Positions 1 through 5,046 of a stretch of 9,003 nucleotides of DNA are shown in pieces. Where the stretch lies: positions 1 to 9,003 of the forward strand of contig JAATVT010000008.1 of assembly GCA_014523685.1 (NCBI GenBank). The letters are read 5' to 3'. The notes below the pieces were generated by a model, which had not been told where the DNA came from, did not search any database, and saw only the letters and a list, made by a program, of their open reading frames with translations. Both the position numbers and the translations under genes were made by a program. How positions within the stretch are numbered: position 1 is the first letter of the stretch; each line of letters starts with the position of its first letter. Source of the DNA: Nitrososphaerales archaeon TH5893 (lineage in GTDB: Archaea; Thermoproteota; Nitrososphaeria; Nitrososphaerales; Nitrososphaeraceae).

Positions 1-1
1 A

Positions 2-154
2 CTGGAAGAGTTAGAACGGAATAAAACAAGAGTTGAACTAGTTCATTCTGGCTTTACAGGAAAAGAGCAAGAAAAAGTGTCTTCTAAAGGACATGATGAA
101 GGCTGGACTCATTTCATGAATGAATTATCCAAATATTGTCTACAAAGAAAATAG
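2..154 (+). CDS. AHSA1/SRPBCC-domain protein, C-terminal fragment (5' end outside window)
   Basis: The frame is open from the window edge to TAG at 152-154 and gives the last 50 residues of a protein. It reads LEELERNKTRVELVHSGF, then a polar stretch, then HDEGWTHFMNELSKYC. The pattern L-x-T-x-(hydrophobic)-x-H-x-G-F followed by H-x-x-G-W-x-x-(F)-x-x-x-L-x-x-Y is the usual C-terminal strand and long helix of the AHSA1 (Hsp90 ATPase activator homologue-like) branch of the START/SRPBCC fold. These are small soluble proteins with a hydrophobic ligand pocket; the ligand cannot be told from this fragment. Confidence is high for the family and low for any specific role. Confidence 0.85.
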   Translation: MEELERNKTRVELVHSGFTGKEQEKVSSKGHDEGWTHFMNELSKYCLQRK

Positions 155-183
155 GAAAAAGATGAACTGTCTTTCTACCTGTC

Positions 184-192
184 TCTTTTTTT
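184..192 (+). terminator. T-rich terminator after the AHSA1-like gene
   Basis: A run of seven T (186-192) in TCTTTTTTT lies about 30 bases after the stop at 154. A complementary AAAAAGA sits at 156-162, so a weak hairpin is possible. Archaeal RNA polymerase terminates at oligo-T tracts, so this is a credible end for the upstream transcript. Confidence 0.55.
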
Positions 193-484
193 ATTTCATG
201 AGTGAATATATCATCATTTGTTATTGTTTACATAATTGCTAGTCCATAGCATGTATTGTAGTTGTATTTCTGGCTTGTAACACCCAGGATCTTCCACCCG
301 TCACAAGCCCATATCATGGCAAAAGGCAATGTAAAGATATAGGACTTTGAATTCTAGGAAACAAGAATTAATTTTCGAATTCTAAAACTCCACCACCACC
401 ATCTAATCCTGATGAAAACAAGTATGCGGGTGGACTACGAAACGTTATGATGATGAGCGATGATATACTGGTTACTGAAAGCAG

Positions 485-489
485 AAAAA
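485..489 (-). terminator. oligo-T tract after the first PPOX gene
   Basis: On the minus strand, CGTTTTTCTG lies about 45 bases downstream of the PPOX stop codon. T5 is a minimal archaeal termination tract, so this is a weak call. Confidence 0.3.
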
Positions 490-532
490 CGAATAGATAT
501 AATAAATCATTGGCAATTGACGAAAATCGCCT

Positions 533-988
533 TCAATCCCAACCAACTATCTTATTTTCTCCAATTATTTTTGTAGGCTTTATTCTTACGATGATTGAAC
601 TTTCCTCACTATTTCTTCTACCATACGCTTCAGCATTGCTCTTTCCCATATATCGTTCTGCTATTTTAGTAGCCCACTTTAAAACCTCCTTTCGTTTGTA
701 AGGATAAATTTTTGCGATGCCAAATATTGTTACAAATGAAAATGGAGGTACCTGATCGTCTACACAAATACTCACTCTATTATCCTGACGAATGTTGTTT
801 GCTTTGGTTGATGATTCACCGGTGGTAAAAATGATATTTCCTACCTTATGTCTATTATTCTCATTATCCAATACAAACCAGATTGGAACAACATGTGAAC
901 TTCCATCCTTCTTAACTGTGGCAAGTTTTCCTGTAAATGTTCCTTGCATAAGAAATTTGGCAATCTCGGCTTTGGACATTTCTGCCAT
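533..988 (-). CDS. PPOX-class (pyridoxamine 5'-phosphate oxidase-like) F420/flavin-dependent oxidoreductase
   Basis: This 151-residue protein belongs to the split-beta-barrel flavin-binding superfamily. The hallmark strand pair with the cofactor-binding turn is at 21-41 (KLATVKKDGSSHVVPIWFVL), where A-T-V-x-x-D-G-x-x-H-V-V-P-(I/V)-W is typical of F420-dependent PPOX proteins such as the Rv1155 group. TTGESSTKANNIRQDNRVSI (55-74) is the second phosphate-contacting segment, with the usual K-x-x-N-(I/L)-x-x-D-x-R-V pattern. The C-terminus has the common I-x-P-x-K-I-I-G strand (136-143). Family members reduce varied substrates with F420H2 or bind flavins or haem, so the substrate cannot be stated. 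The ATG at 988 is preceded by a TATA-like box; a second Met at residue 4 is possible. The gene stands alone, and its 5' end diverges from the small gene at 1196. Confidence 0.9.
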   Translation of the reverse strand: MAEMSKAEIAKFLMQGTFTGKLATVKKDGSSHVVPIWFVLDNENNRHKVGNIIFTTGESSTKANNIRQDNRVSICVDDQVPPFSFVTIFGIAKIYPYKRKEVLKWATKIAERYMGKSNAEAYGRRNSEESSIIVRIKPTKIIGENKIVGWD

Positions 989-1018
989 TATCGTTATTAT
1001 TGTTTATCCTCTCATTGG

Positions 1019-1030
1019 TTATAATATATT
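1019..1030 (-). promoter_or_regulatory. TATA-like box for the PPOX gene at 533-988
   Basis: The minus strand reads AATATATTATAA, centred about 37 bases before the ATG and preceded by an A-rich BRE-like stretch. It predicts a leader of roughly ten bases. Confidence 0.55.
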
Positions 1031-1101
1031 TTTCTTCACTACGATGCCCGAATTGCTATCTCCAGTCCTCAGATAGTTAGTTTTGGATATAATGTTGGAA
1101 C

Positions 1102-1124
1102 ACAAAACCGTAGTTTTGTTTTTT
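1102..1124 (+). terminator. hairpin plus T-tract, terminator-like, in a divergent intergenic region
   Basis: ACAAAAC (1102-1108), loop CGTA (1109-1112) and GTTTTGT (1113-1119) form a perfect 7-bp stem, followed at once by T residues to 1124. Read on the plus strand this has the form of an intrinsic terminator, yet no plus-strand gene ends nearby. It may end antisense or stray transcription, or act as an operator between two divergent promoters. Confidence 0.4.
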
Positions 1125-1160
1125 CGTGCTATTTCCCAAGCTTTTACTGTTGTTACAAAA

Positions 1161-1170
1161 AAGTATACAA
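1161..1170 (+). promoter_or_regulatory. BRE/TATA box for the small gene at 1196
   Basis: AAGTATACAA follows an A-rich BRE-like run (1157-1162). It is centred about 30 bases before the TTG start, which predicts transcription beginning at or next to the start codon. Confidence 0.6.
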
Positions 1171-1195
1171 GCAACAACTAATAATTTATTCTAAT

Positions 1196-1426
1196 TTGGT
1201 TACTGTAAAAATTGAATTATCACAATCCTTACATGATATTTCTCTGGCTATCGCAACAAAACTTAGTCAAGAGAATGTATTGAAAGAACACACAATAGAA
1301 GAATTAATGTTGGCAACTTTAAGGATATTAATAAAAGAATATGAGGAAAATCCTCAGTCAGTAATTAATTACTTCTTTAAAAGAAATTCGCAAAATTCCA
1401 AGGATATGAAGGAATACAAATTATAA
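1196..1426 (+). CDS. small hypothetical protein, possibly ribbon-helix-helix-like
   Basis: This frame gives 76 residues with a TTG start. No upstream ATG or GTG exists in frame, and the TATA-like box near 1165 places the transcript start almost on this TTG, so a leaderless start is likely. The protein opens with a short strand-like stretch (TVKIELS, 3-9), then a predicted amphipathic helix (about 10-27), a second helix (about 33-50, TIEELMLATLRILIKEYE), and a basic, polar tail with KRNSQNSKD near the end. The strand-helix-helix order resembles small ribbon-helix-helix regulators, but that rests on pattern alone and I do not recognise the family. No partner toxin or operon mate is adjacent. 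It is flanked by the two PPOX genes, both on the opposite strand. Confidence 0.6.
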   Translation: MVTVKIELSQSLHDISLAIATKLSQENVLKEHTIEELMLATLRILIKEYEENPQSVINYFFKRNSQNSKDMKEYKL

Positions 1427-1494
1427 TATTTGCCCGTTCAAATAATATACCTAATATAACCTGAGGGGGCAGTTAACAAAATAATAATAGATGA

Positions 1495-1500
1495 AAAATA
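1495..1500 (-). terminator. oligo-T tract after the second PPOX gene
   Basis: On the minus strand CTATTTTTCA lies about 16-20 bases beyond the stop codon. T5 is a plausible archaeal termination tract. No hairpin is needed or obvious. Confidence 0.35.
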
Positions 1501-1515
1501 GGATGGACATATTAG

Positions 1516-2082
1516 TTATCCCCTGTTCCATGGAGAATAGGCTAGGAAATAGAAAGCAGGATGAATTGATAGGCCCATTACCTTTTCTGGCTTGATCTTT
1601 AGTATAATTCGCTTGTGATTCGGTTTTCGATAATAGTATTTTCCAATTCCAAGATATTTTTTGGCAAGTCTTTTCAGCTGCTCTTCTGCTCCTTCTGCAG
1701 TCTGCTCAATTACCTTTCCTTTGATTGATACCATGTTGAATGGATTGCTCTGCTCTACTACAGAGAGCGCTATTCTCTTATCATTTATTATGTTTTTATT
1801 TTTAGCTGAAGTTTCAAAAGTGTTTATCAAAATTAAATCATCAACAAGTTCTGCCCAGACAGGAGTAACATGAGGAGAGCCATCCTTTGACAAAGTCGTT
1901 AAATAGGCCAAATTTCTGAATTGAAAAAGACGGTGCAAGTCTTCATCATTTAATTTTGTTGCACCAGCGGATACAATATCTGTATTTGATGTTGTCTCGT
2001 TGTCTTTAACCGATGGAATTGTATCAACTATTTCTACAGAAGTTACTATCTTTCTATCATTATCGTTATCTCCCTTTTCCAT
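1516..2082 (-). CDS. PPOX-class oxidoreductase-like protein with N-terminal extension
   Basis: This 188-residue protein is a second pyridoxamine 5'-phosphate oxidase-like member. The core begins near residue 44 (LNDEDLHRLFQFRNLAYLTT) and carries the signature L-T-T-L-S-K-D-G-S-P-H-V-T-P-V-W at 61-76. This is followed by NTFETSAKNKNIINDKRIAL (87-106), where T/S-x-K-x-x-N-I-x-x-D-x-R matches the phosphate-contacting loop. FNMVSIKGKVIE (115-126) and ILKIKPEKVMG (160-170) are the later barrel strands. Residues 1-42 are a polar, acidic, Asp/Asn/Thr/Ser-rich extension with no signal peptide, and are probably disordered. The C-terminal tail (about 171-188, aromatic-rich, ending SPWNRG) runs past the usual domain end. 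A TATA-like box lies 22-33 bases upstream of the ATG, which supports this start. It is a distant paralogue of the protein at 533-988, and its substrate is unknown. Confidence 0.88.
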   Translation of the reverse strand: MEKGDNDNDRKIVTSVEIVDTIPSVKDNETTSNTDIVSAGATKLNDEDLHRLFQFRNLAYLTTLSKDGSPHVTPVWAELVDDLILINTFETSAKNKNIINDKRIALSVVEQSNPFNMVSIKGKVIEQTAEGAEEQLKRLAKKYLGIGKYYYRKPNHKRIILKIKPEKVMGLSIHPAFYFLAYSPWNRG

Positions 2083-2103
2083 ATAATAATAGAATAGGAA
2101 GTT

Positions 2104-2115
2104 ATGTATTAATAA
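2104..2115 (-). promoter_or_regulatory. TATA-like box for the PPOX gene at 1516-2082
   Basis: The minus strand reads TTATTAATACAT, centred about 28 bases before the ATG at 2082. This suggests a nearly leaderless transcript. Confidence 0.55.
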
Positions 2116-2140
2116 TTATCCAGCTTTTGATTGCAATATT

Positions 2141-2179
2141 GAGATGGACTTCGAATGACGCATTCTAGATGCTCATCTC
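2141..2179 (-). repeat. nested inverted repeat at the 3' end of the DUF2061 gene
   Basis: The outer arms are GAGATG (2141-2146) and CATCTC (2174-2179). The inner arms are GAATG (2153-2157) and CATTC (2161-2165) around the loop ACG. The structure overlaps the stop codon of the minus-strand DUF2061 gene, and no T-run follows. It could be a 3'-end or stabilising hairpin of that transcript, or chance. Confidence 0.35.
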
Positions 2180-2378
2180 ATCTCCAATGTATCTTGCTCC
2201 ATAATCTTTCATGAAGATAATAAGTAAGAGTCGCTAGTATACCAAATACTATAGCAATAGTAGACGTTTGGTATAGATTTCCTGTAAATCCAAAAGTAAC
2301 TACTGCTAAAATCACTGTTACTATCGCACGATAACTTAATGTCTTTACAATTGATCGTCTTCTACTCGCTATTGCCAT
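2178..2378 (-). CDS. DUF2061 family small membrane protein
   Basis: This 66-residue protein has the DUF2061 (PF09834) layout. A basic N-terminus (SRRRSIVKTLSYR, 5-17) with the K-T-x-S-Y-R motif leads into a first membrane segment (about 18-33), a T-G-N turn (32-34), a second membrane segment (about 39-54) and the terminal motif Y-x-x-H-E-R-L-W (54-60). The length is normal for a single copy of the domain. The positive-inside pattern puts both ends in the cytoplasm. The biochemical role of the family is unknown; in other organisms the domain sits alone or beside unrelated enzymes. The ATG at 2378 is preceded by a TATA-like box 29-22 bases upstream, and palindromes lie at 2388-2398 and 2437-2448, so it probably has its own regulated promoter. 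Confidence 0.88.
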   Translation of the reverse strand: MAIASRRRSIVKTLSYRAIVTVILAVVTFGFTGNLYQTSTIAIVFGILATLTYYLHERLWSKIHWR

Positions 2379-2387
2379 AATAGAGAT

Positions 2388-2398
2388 GCACTTAGTGC
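2388..2398. promoter_or_regulatory. 11-bp palindrome between TATA box and start of the DUF2061 gene
   Basis: GCACTTAGTGC has two perfect 5-base arms around one central base. It lies between the TATA-like box (2400-2407) and the ATG at 2378, where a bound repressor would block initiation. This is an inference from position and symmetry only. Confidence 0.35.
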
Positions 2399-2399
2399 G

Positions 2400-2407
2400 T
2401 TTATTAA
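2400..2407 (-). promoter_or_regulatory. TATA-like box for the DUF2061 gene
   Basis: The minus strand reads TTAATAAA, centred about 26 bases before the ATG at 2378. This is the leaderless spacing seen at several other genes in the window. Confidence 0.5.
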
Positions 2408-2436
2408 CTACTCTAGTTTTCCTGGTAATTGTCCTC

Positions 2437-2448
2437 CTAGATATCTAG
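2437..2448. promoter_or_regulatory. perfect 12-bp palindrome upstream of the DUF2061 promoter
   Basis: CTAGATATCTAG is perfectly self-complementary and lies about 35 bases upstream of the TATA-like box for the DUF2061 gene, where an activator or repressor dimer could bind. A second hairpin (AGTCT, TT, AGACT; 2468-2479) lies slightly further upstream. Function is inferred from position only. Confidence 0.35.
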
Positions 2449-2545
2449 CTTCCGTCGATAGCAATAAAGTCTTTAGACTATCACTTTTTTACTGTGAGGG
2501 AAATAAGAGGTCAGTCATCTTTTCAAATGCTGGGGATTGTCATTC

Positions 2546-3526
2546 TCATTTATGATCTTGGTTTCCATATCTTGAATATTTCACCCTGAGTACTAGCAAA
2601 CCTACATAATAAGGAATGTTATAGAATCCAGCAAGTGCAGCTGTTTCAATACCGAAAAAGCGTTCGGCAACTACAAAAACAAGGATGTTGTTTATGTATG
2701 TCATAGCAACGATGCCATTAATTCTTGTTGCCATTAATTGCCCTTTAACGGATAGAGCTAACAAATACCCGACTAGCAAGTAAATGACAAAGAGTAGTGA
2801 TGCAGAGATCAGCGATATTAGGACCAATGATTGATCAACAAAGAAGTATTGGGAGAATCTTGCAAACATGGAGAAGTTAATTAACATGATAAAAATTACA
2901 GAAAGAAATAGTGAATTGCCTGCAACGAATTTAGAAACTCTAGGAACATACCTCCTTGTGCTCCATCCAAGAGATAAGGGAATGAATAATGCTGTCACAA
3001 GGAGAAAGCCAATATCGTATATCGGTATTACAAATTCTTCGGTATCTTCAAAGAATACGTAAAGGATGAAAGGTAGTGTTACTGGGACAACAAGGGAAGT
3101 GATCGTCACCAAAGCAGCAATTGTGCTTATCTCACCAGCTCCTATGAAATTGATAGCAAACGGTGCACCAAGCCCAGTTGAAATGCCACTCAATAGGGTT
3201 GCAGATAAAGCTAGTTTCGGATAAACTAATGAAGTTATGACATAAACTATACACGGTAATAGGATCAGTTTACCTATTGTGAAAACCATAAGTGTCTTTG
3301 GCTTGCGAAAAGTACTAACCAAATGTTTGGGATGTAGGTTGATTAGATTTACGTACAATAGACCACCGAGCCAGATTAGTATATACGGTTCAAGAGACAT
3401 ACCAGTTGTTGGAAATATGATCCCTACGACAATAGACAACATCGCTGAGAGCAGTACCACCATACTGCCAATACCTCCTCTTCTCATTGGAGAAAGATCA
3501 TTGGAATCGTTTAGTCCGTCTCTCAT
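2546..3526 (-). CDS. bile acid:sodium symporter (BASS/SBF) family transporter
   Basis: The protein has 326 residues from the ATG at 3526; a TTG two codons upstream (3532) is the alternative, and residue numbers here count from that TTG. About nine to ten hydrophobic segments fill the chain from residue 22 to 316, typical of the SBF fold with two inverted five-helix repeats. The crossover motif of the first repeat is at about 115-133 (SGISTGLGAPFAINFIGAG), where other members carry an A-P-rich break. The matching break in the second repeat is at about 272-283 (NGIVAMTYINNI). There is no ACR3-type Cys at the first crossover, so I do not call it an arsenite pump. The substrate is open (organic anion or small carboxylate), with sodium coupling likely. 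A hydrophilic tail ends NQDHK. After the stop, an overlapping frame reads KIINENDNPQHLKR, so a shifted C-terminus is conceivable. No strong TATA box is seen upstream. Confidence 0.85.
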   Translation of the reverse strand: MRDGLNDSNDLSPMRRGGIGSMVVLLSAMLSIVVGIIFPTTGMSLEPYILIWLGGLLYVNLINLHPKHLVSTFRKPKTLMVFTIGKLILLPCIVYVITSLVYPKLALSATLLSGISTGLGAPFAINFIGAGEISTIAALVTITSLVVPVTLPFILYVFFEDTEEFVIPIYDIGFLLVTALFIPLSLGWSTRRYVPRVSKFVAGNSLFLSVIFIMLINFSMFARFSQYFFVDQSLVLISLISASLLFVIYLLVGYLLALSVKGQLMATRINGIVAMTYINNILVFVVAERFFGIETAALAGFYNIPYYVGLLVLRVKYSRYGNQDHK

Positions 3527-3536
3527 TGTCAATCAT

Positions 3537-3680
3537 TCAGAATTGTAAGGTACCGTGTAGTTTTGAGTGGACCAGATTAGCTTGTTTCAGCTGAGCGTTT
3601 GGACCGTCTTCTGGGTGGACTTTTTGAGTCAATTTTGGTGCGCATTCCACCGAACCCAAACCAATGATTATGCAATACAT
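3537..3680 (-). other. candidate small ORF or gene relic upstream of the transporter
   Basis: The minus-strand frame from ATG 3680 to TGA at 3537 encodes 47 residues: MYCIIIGLGS, then VECAPKLTQK, VHPEDGPNAQ and a tail ending LHGTLQF. The same frame stays open further upstream for about 20 codons without an ATG. It ends ten bases before the transporter ATG, so if expressed it would be an operon partner. A second minus frame through the same DNA (GGMRTKIDSKSPPRRRSKRS) also looks coding-like, which points to a frameshifted relic instead of a living gene. I do not recognise the family. Confidence 0.25.
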
Positions 3681-3780
3681 CTGAATATTCAAACCTTCTG
3701 GTTTACTGTTTACGCAATAGTTCTCCAGTCGACAAAGTTACAAAGGAATGTAGGTGTAAAAAGCTATTAGATGGGTTTTG

Positions 3781-3790
3781 TTAATATATG
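3781..3790 (+). promoter_or_regulatory. TATA-like box for the class II aldolase gene
   Basis: TTAATATATG is centred about 27 bases before the TTG start at 3812, so the transcript is probably leaderless. Confidence 0.6.
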
Positions 3791-3811
3791 TCAAATAATA
3801 GGCAGTCATAG

Positions 3812-4402
3812 TTGACCATCAAACTAGATCTTGTGAATTGCGTCAAAGATTTGTATACTATGGGTTACACCTCACCGGTATCTGGCAATCATAGTATCAG
3901 GCTAAAGAATAAGAGCTGGATGTTAATAACGCCATCTGGAATCCCGCGTTATGAATTGAAAGAGAAGGATCTGGTAAAAGTTAATTTACACACAGAAAAA
4001 ATAGTAGGTTTCAGGAAGCCAAGCATAGAATGGTATATGCATGCATCCATCTACAAAAGAACATCTATCGTAAATGCAATCATACATACTCACAGTCCTT
4101 ACACATTAGGTGTTGCAATATCTGCAGAACAGTTTCTACACATAATCGAAGAAGCCAAGATCGTAGTAGGGGACCCCGTTGTGGTTGCAAACAAGCCATC
4201 TGGATCAGTAGCTCTAGCTAATATGGTTTCTAAGATATTTGATACTGAGGAAAATGTTCGGGCAATAATAATAAGAAACCATGGGGTTGTAACCGTTGGG
4301 AGGAATATTCACCAGGCACGTGCAGTAGTTGAAGCGCTAGAAGAATGGGCCAAAATATTGACAATATCAAAAATCTTTGGCGGACCAAAATATAAGCTAT
4401 AA
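3812..4402 (+). CDS. class II aldolase/adducin-family protein (fuculose-phosphate aldolase / pentulose epimerase type)
   Basis: This 196-residue protein is the usual length for a single aldolase II domain. Visible motifs in order are S-G-N-H-S (24-28, phosphate loop), T-P-S-G (40-43), P-S-I-E-W-Y-M-H (70-77) with the acidic catalytic residue E73, I-H-T-H-S-P-Y (91-97) with zinc ligands H92 and H94, and R-N-H-G-V-V (155-160) with the third ligand H157. All metal ligands are present, so an active enzyme is expected. Family reactions are retro-aldol cleavage of fuculose-1-phosphate or related ketose phosphates, ribulose-5-phosphate 4-epimerisation, or methylthioribulose-1-phosphate dehydration; sequence alone does not choose. 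An in-frame TAG lies directly before the TTG at 3812, the next Met (17) would cut into the domain, and the TATA spacing fits, so TTG is the start. Cytosolic. Confidence 0.9.
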   Translation: MTIKLDLVNCVKDLYTMGYTSPVSGNHSIRLKNKSWMLITPSGIPRYELKEKDLVKVNLHTEKIVGFRKPSIEWYMHASIYKRTSIVNAIIHTHSPYTLGVAISAEQFLHIIEEAKIVVGDPVVVANKPSGSVALANMVSKIFDTEENVRAIIIRNHGVVTVGRNIHQARAVVEALEEWAKILTISKIFGGPKYKL

Positions 4403-4465
4403 GACTTCTCCTTGCCTAGTTACCGAATGAATAGTAGCAGGTCAGCATTCTTTTACAAACATTCA

Positions 4466-4473
4466 ATATAAGA
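4466..4473 (+). promoter_or_regulatory. TATA-like box for the SRPBCC gene
   Basis: AATATAAG-like sequence lies about 55 bases before the ATG at 4524. That would give a leader of about 30 bases, unlike the other genes in the window. A closer AT-rich site (ATATGTAATAAG, about 4486-4497) is an alternative. Confidence 0.35.
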
Positions 4474-4510
4474 TATTCACACTAGATATGTAATAAGGTT
4501 GAAACGGGAA

Positions 4511-4523
4511 GAAGGAAAGAGGT
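4511..4523 (+). promoter_or_regulatory. purine-rich possible Shine-Dalgarno stretch
   Basis: GAAGGAAAGAGGT runs directly into the ATG at 4524. GAGGT matches an anti-Shine-Dalgarno core but sits with no spacer; GAAGG is about eight bases upstream of the start. It is one of the few genes here with any ribosome-binding-site signal. Confidence 0.4.
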
Positions 4524-4940
4524 ATGGTTGATTTTCATATCAGCAAGGATATAGAAGCATCACAGGAAAAGGTGTGGGATATCGTTTCTGATGTTGACAG
4601 AGAACCTGAATTCTGGTACGGTACTAAATCAATCAAAAATATTAAAAAAGATGGTAATGTAATCGAAAGAGAGGTAGTAATATCTTTTAGGAATTCAGTT
4701 TGCAGAGAAGTTGTTACGCTAGATCCTAAAAAGTCAGTTAATATAAAGATCATAGATGGACCAATAAAAGGTACAAAAAACATCATGATAAACGTTATTG
4801 CTGATAACAAAACTAGAGTAAATGTTCAATGGGATATCAAGATAAAGGGATTCTTCGGATTGTTCACAGGAATGATTAAAAAGCATATTTCTGAAGGGAC
4901 AGAAGATGCCTTGCAAAGAATATCAAAAGCAGCTGCTTAA
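4524..4940 (+). CDS. SRPBCC / polyketide cyclase-like small-molecule-binding protein
   Basis: This 138-residue protein has a START-like beginning. The first strand is VDFHISKDIEASQEKVWDIV (2-21), with the I-x-A-x-x-x-x-V-W-x-I-V-S-D pattern at the entry to the first helices. EFWYGTKSIKNIKKDGNVI (29-47) follows as the next strand-loop. There are further strands to about 108, then a long amphipathic C-terminal helix (about 113-137, GLFTGMIKKHISEGTEDALQ) that closes the hydrophobic pocket. No signal peptide or catalytic motif is visible. Family members bind lipids, polyketides or other hydrophobic ligands, and the ligand here is unknown. It is a separate gene from the AHSA1-like fragment at 2-154, which is a different branch of the fold. 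The gene follows the aldolase after 121 bases, probably as its own transcript. Confidence 0.82.
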   Translation: MVDFHISKDIEASQEKVWDIVSDVDREPEFWYGTKSIKNIKKDGNVIEREVVISFRNSVCREVVTLDPKKSVNIKIIDGPIKGTKNIMINVIADNKTRVNVQWDIKIKGFFGLFTGMIKKHISEGTEDALQRISKAAA

Positions 4941-5008
4941 TTTTCCTAAACCGCCTGATATAGAGATTTGAGAATTTGTATGAACTCATATATTAATAAT
5001 ATGTTAAA

Positions 5009-5016
5009 ACTTAAAT
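5009..5016 (+). promoter_or_regulatory. TATA-like box for the secreted Ig-like protein gene
   Basis: ACTTAAAT, preceded by an A-rich BRE-like stretch, is centred about 35 bases before the TTG at 5047. It predicts a leader of about ten bases. Confidence 0.4.
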
Positions 5017-5046
5017 GCTCACGGAATTAGTAATATGATATTGTAA

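Larger units (their letters stand above)
155..532. other. 378-base gap without a confident gene
   Basis: This gap lies between the AHSA1-like gene and the convergent PPOX gene. It holds an inverted repeat GGCTTGT (272-278) / ACAAGCC (303-309), a short AGAATT/AATTCT inverted repeat near 364-382, and direct copies of GAATTCTA. Two coding-like stretches lack a convincing start. A plus frame open from 372 (KTPPPPSNPDENKYAGGLRN onward) runs into the antisense of the PPOX gene. A minus-strand frame at 228-317 would encode 29 residues beginning MIWACDGWKILG. Both may be remnants of decayed genes. No tRNA-like or rRNA-like sequence was seen. Confidence 0.5.
3527..3811. other. 285-base divergent region, GC-richer and rich in inverted repeats
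   Basis: This region separates the transporter from the aldolase. It contains TCAGCTGA (3587-3594), GGTACC (3549-3554), repeated TGGAC motifs, and a nested inverted repeat: GGTGGA (3614-3619) pairs with TCCACC (3646-3651) around a small GACT/AGTC hairpin. Base composition from about 3550 to 3660 is richer in G+C than the rest of the window. Several frames on the minus strand look partly coding. The stretch may be a relic of a transferred gene or mobile element, or a structured regulatory region. Confidence 0.4.

Noticed and set aside
447..480. Box C-like ATGATGA and box D-like CTGA, suggesting a C/D-box guide RNA
   Set aside because: The span is only about 32 bases, too short for two guides, and no matching D'/C' pair with proper spacing is present. 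ATGATG repeats are common by chance here.
3567..3770. 67-codon plus-strand frame starting at GTG
   Set aside because: It has an unnatural excess of Trp and Phe and looks like the antisense of the coding-like minus-strand frames in the same place.
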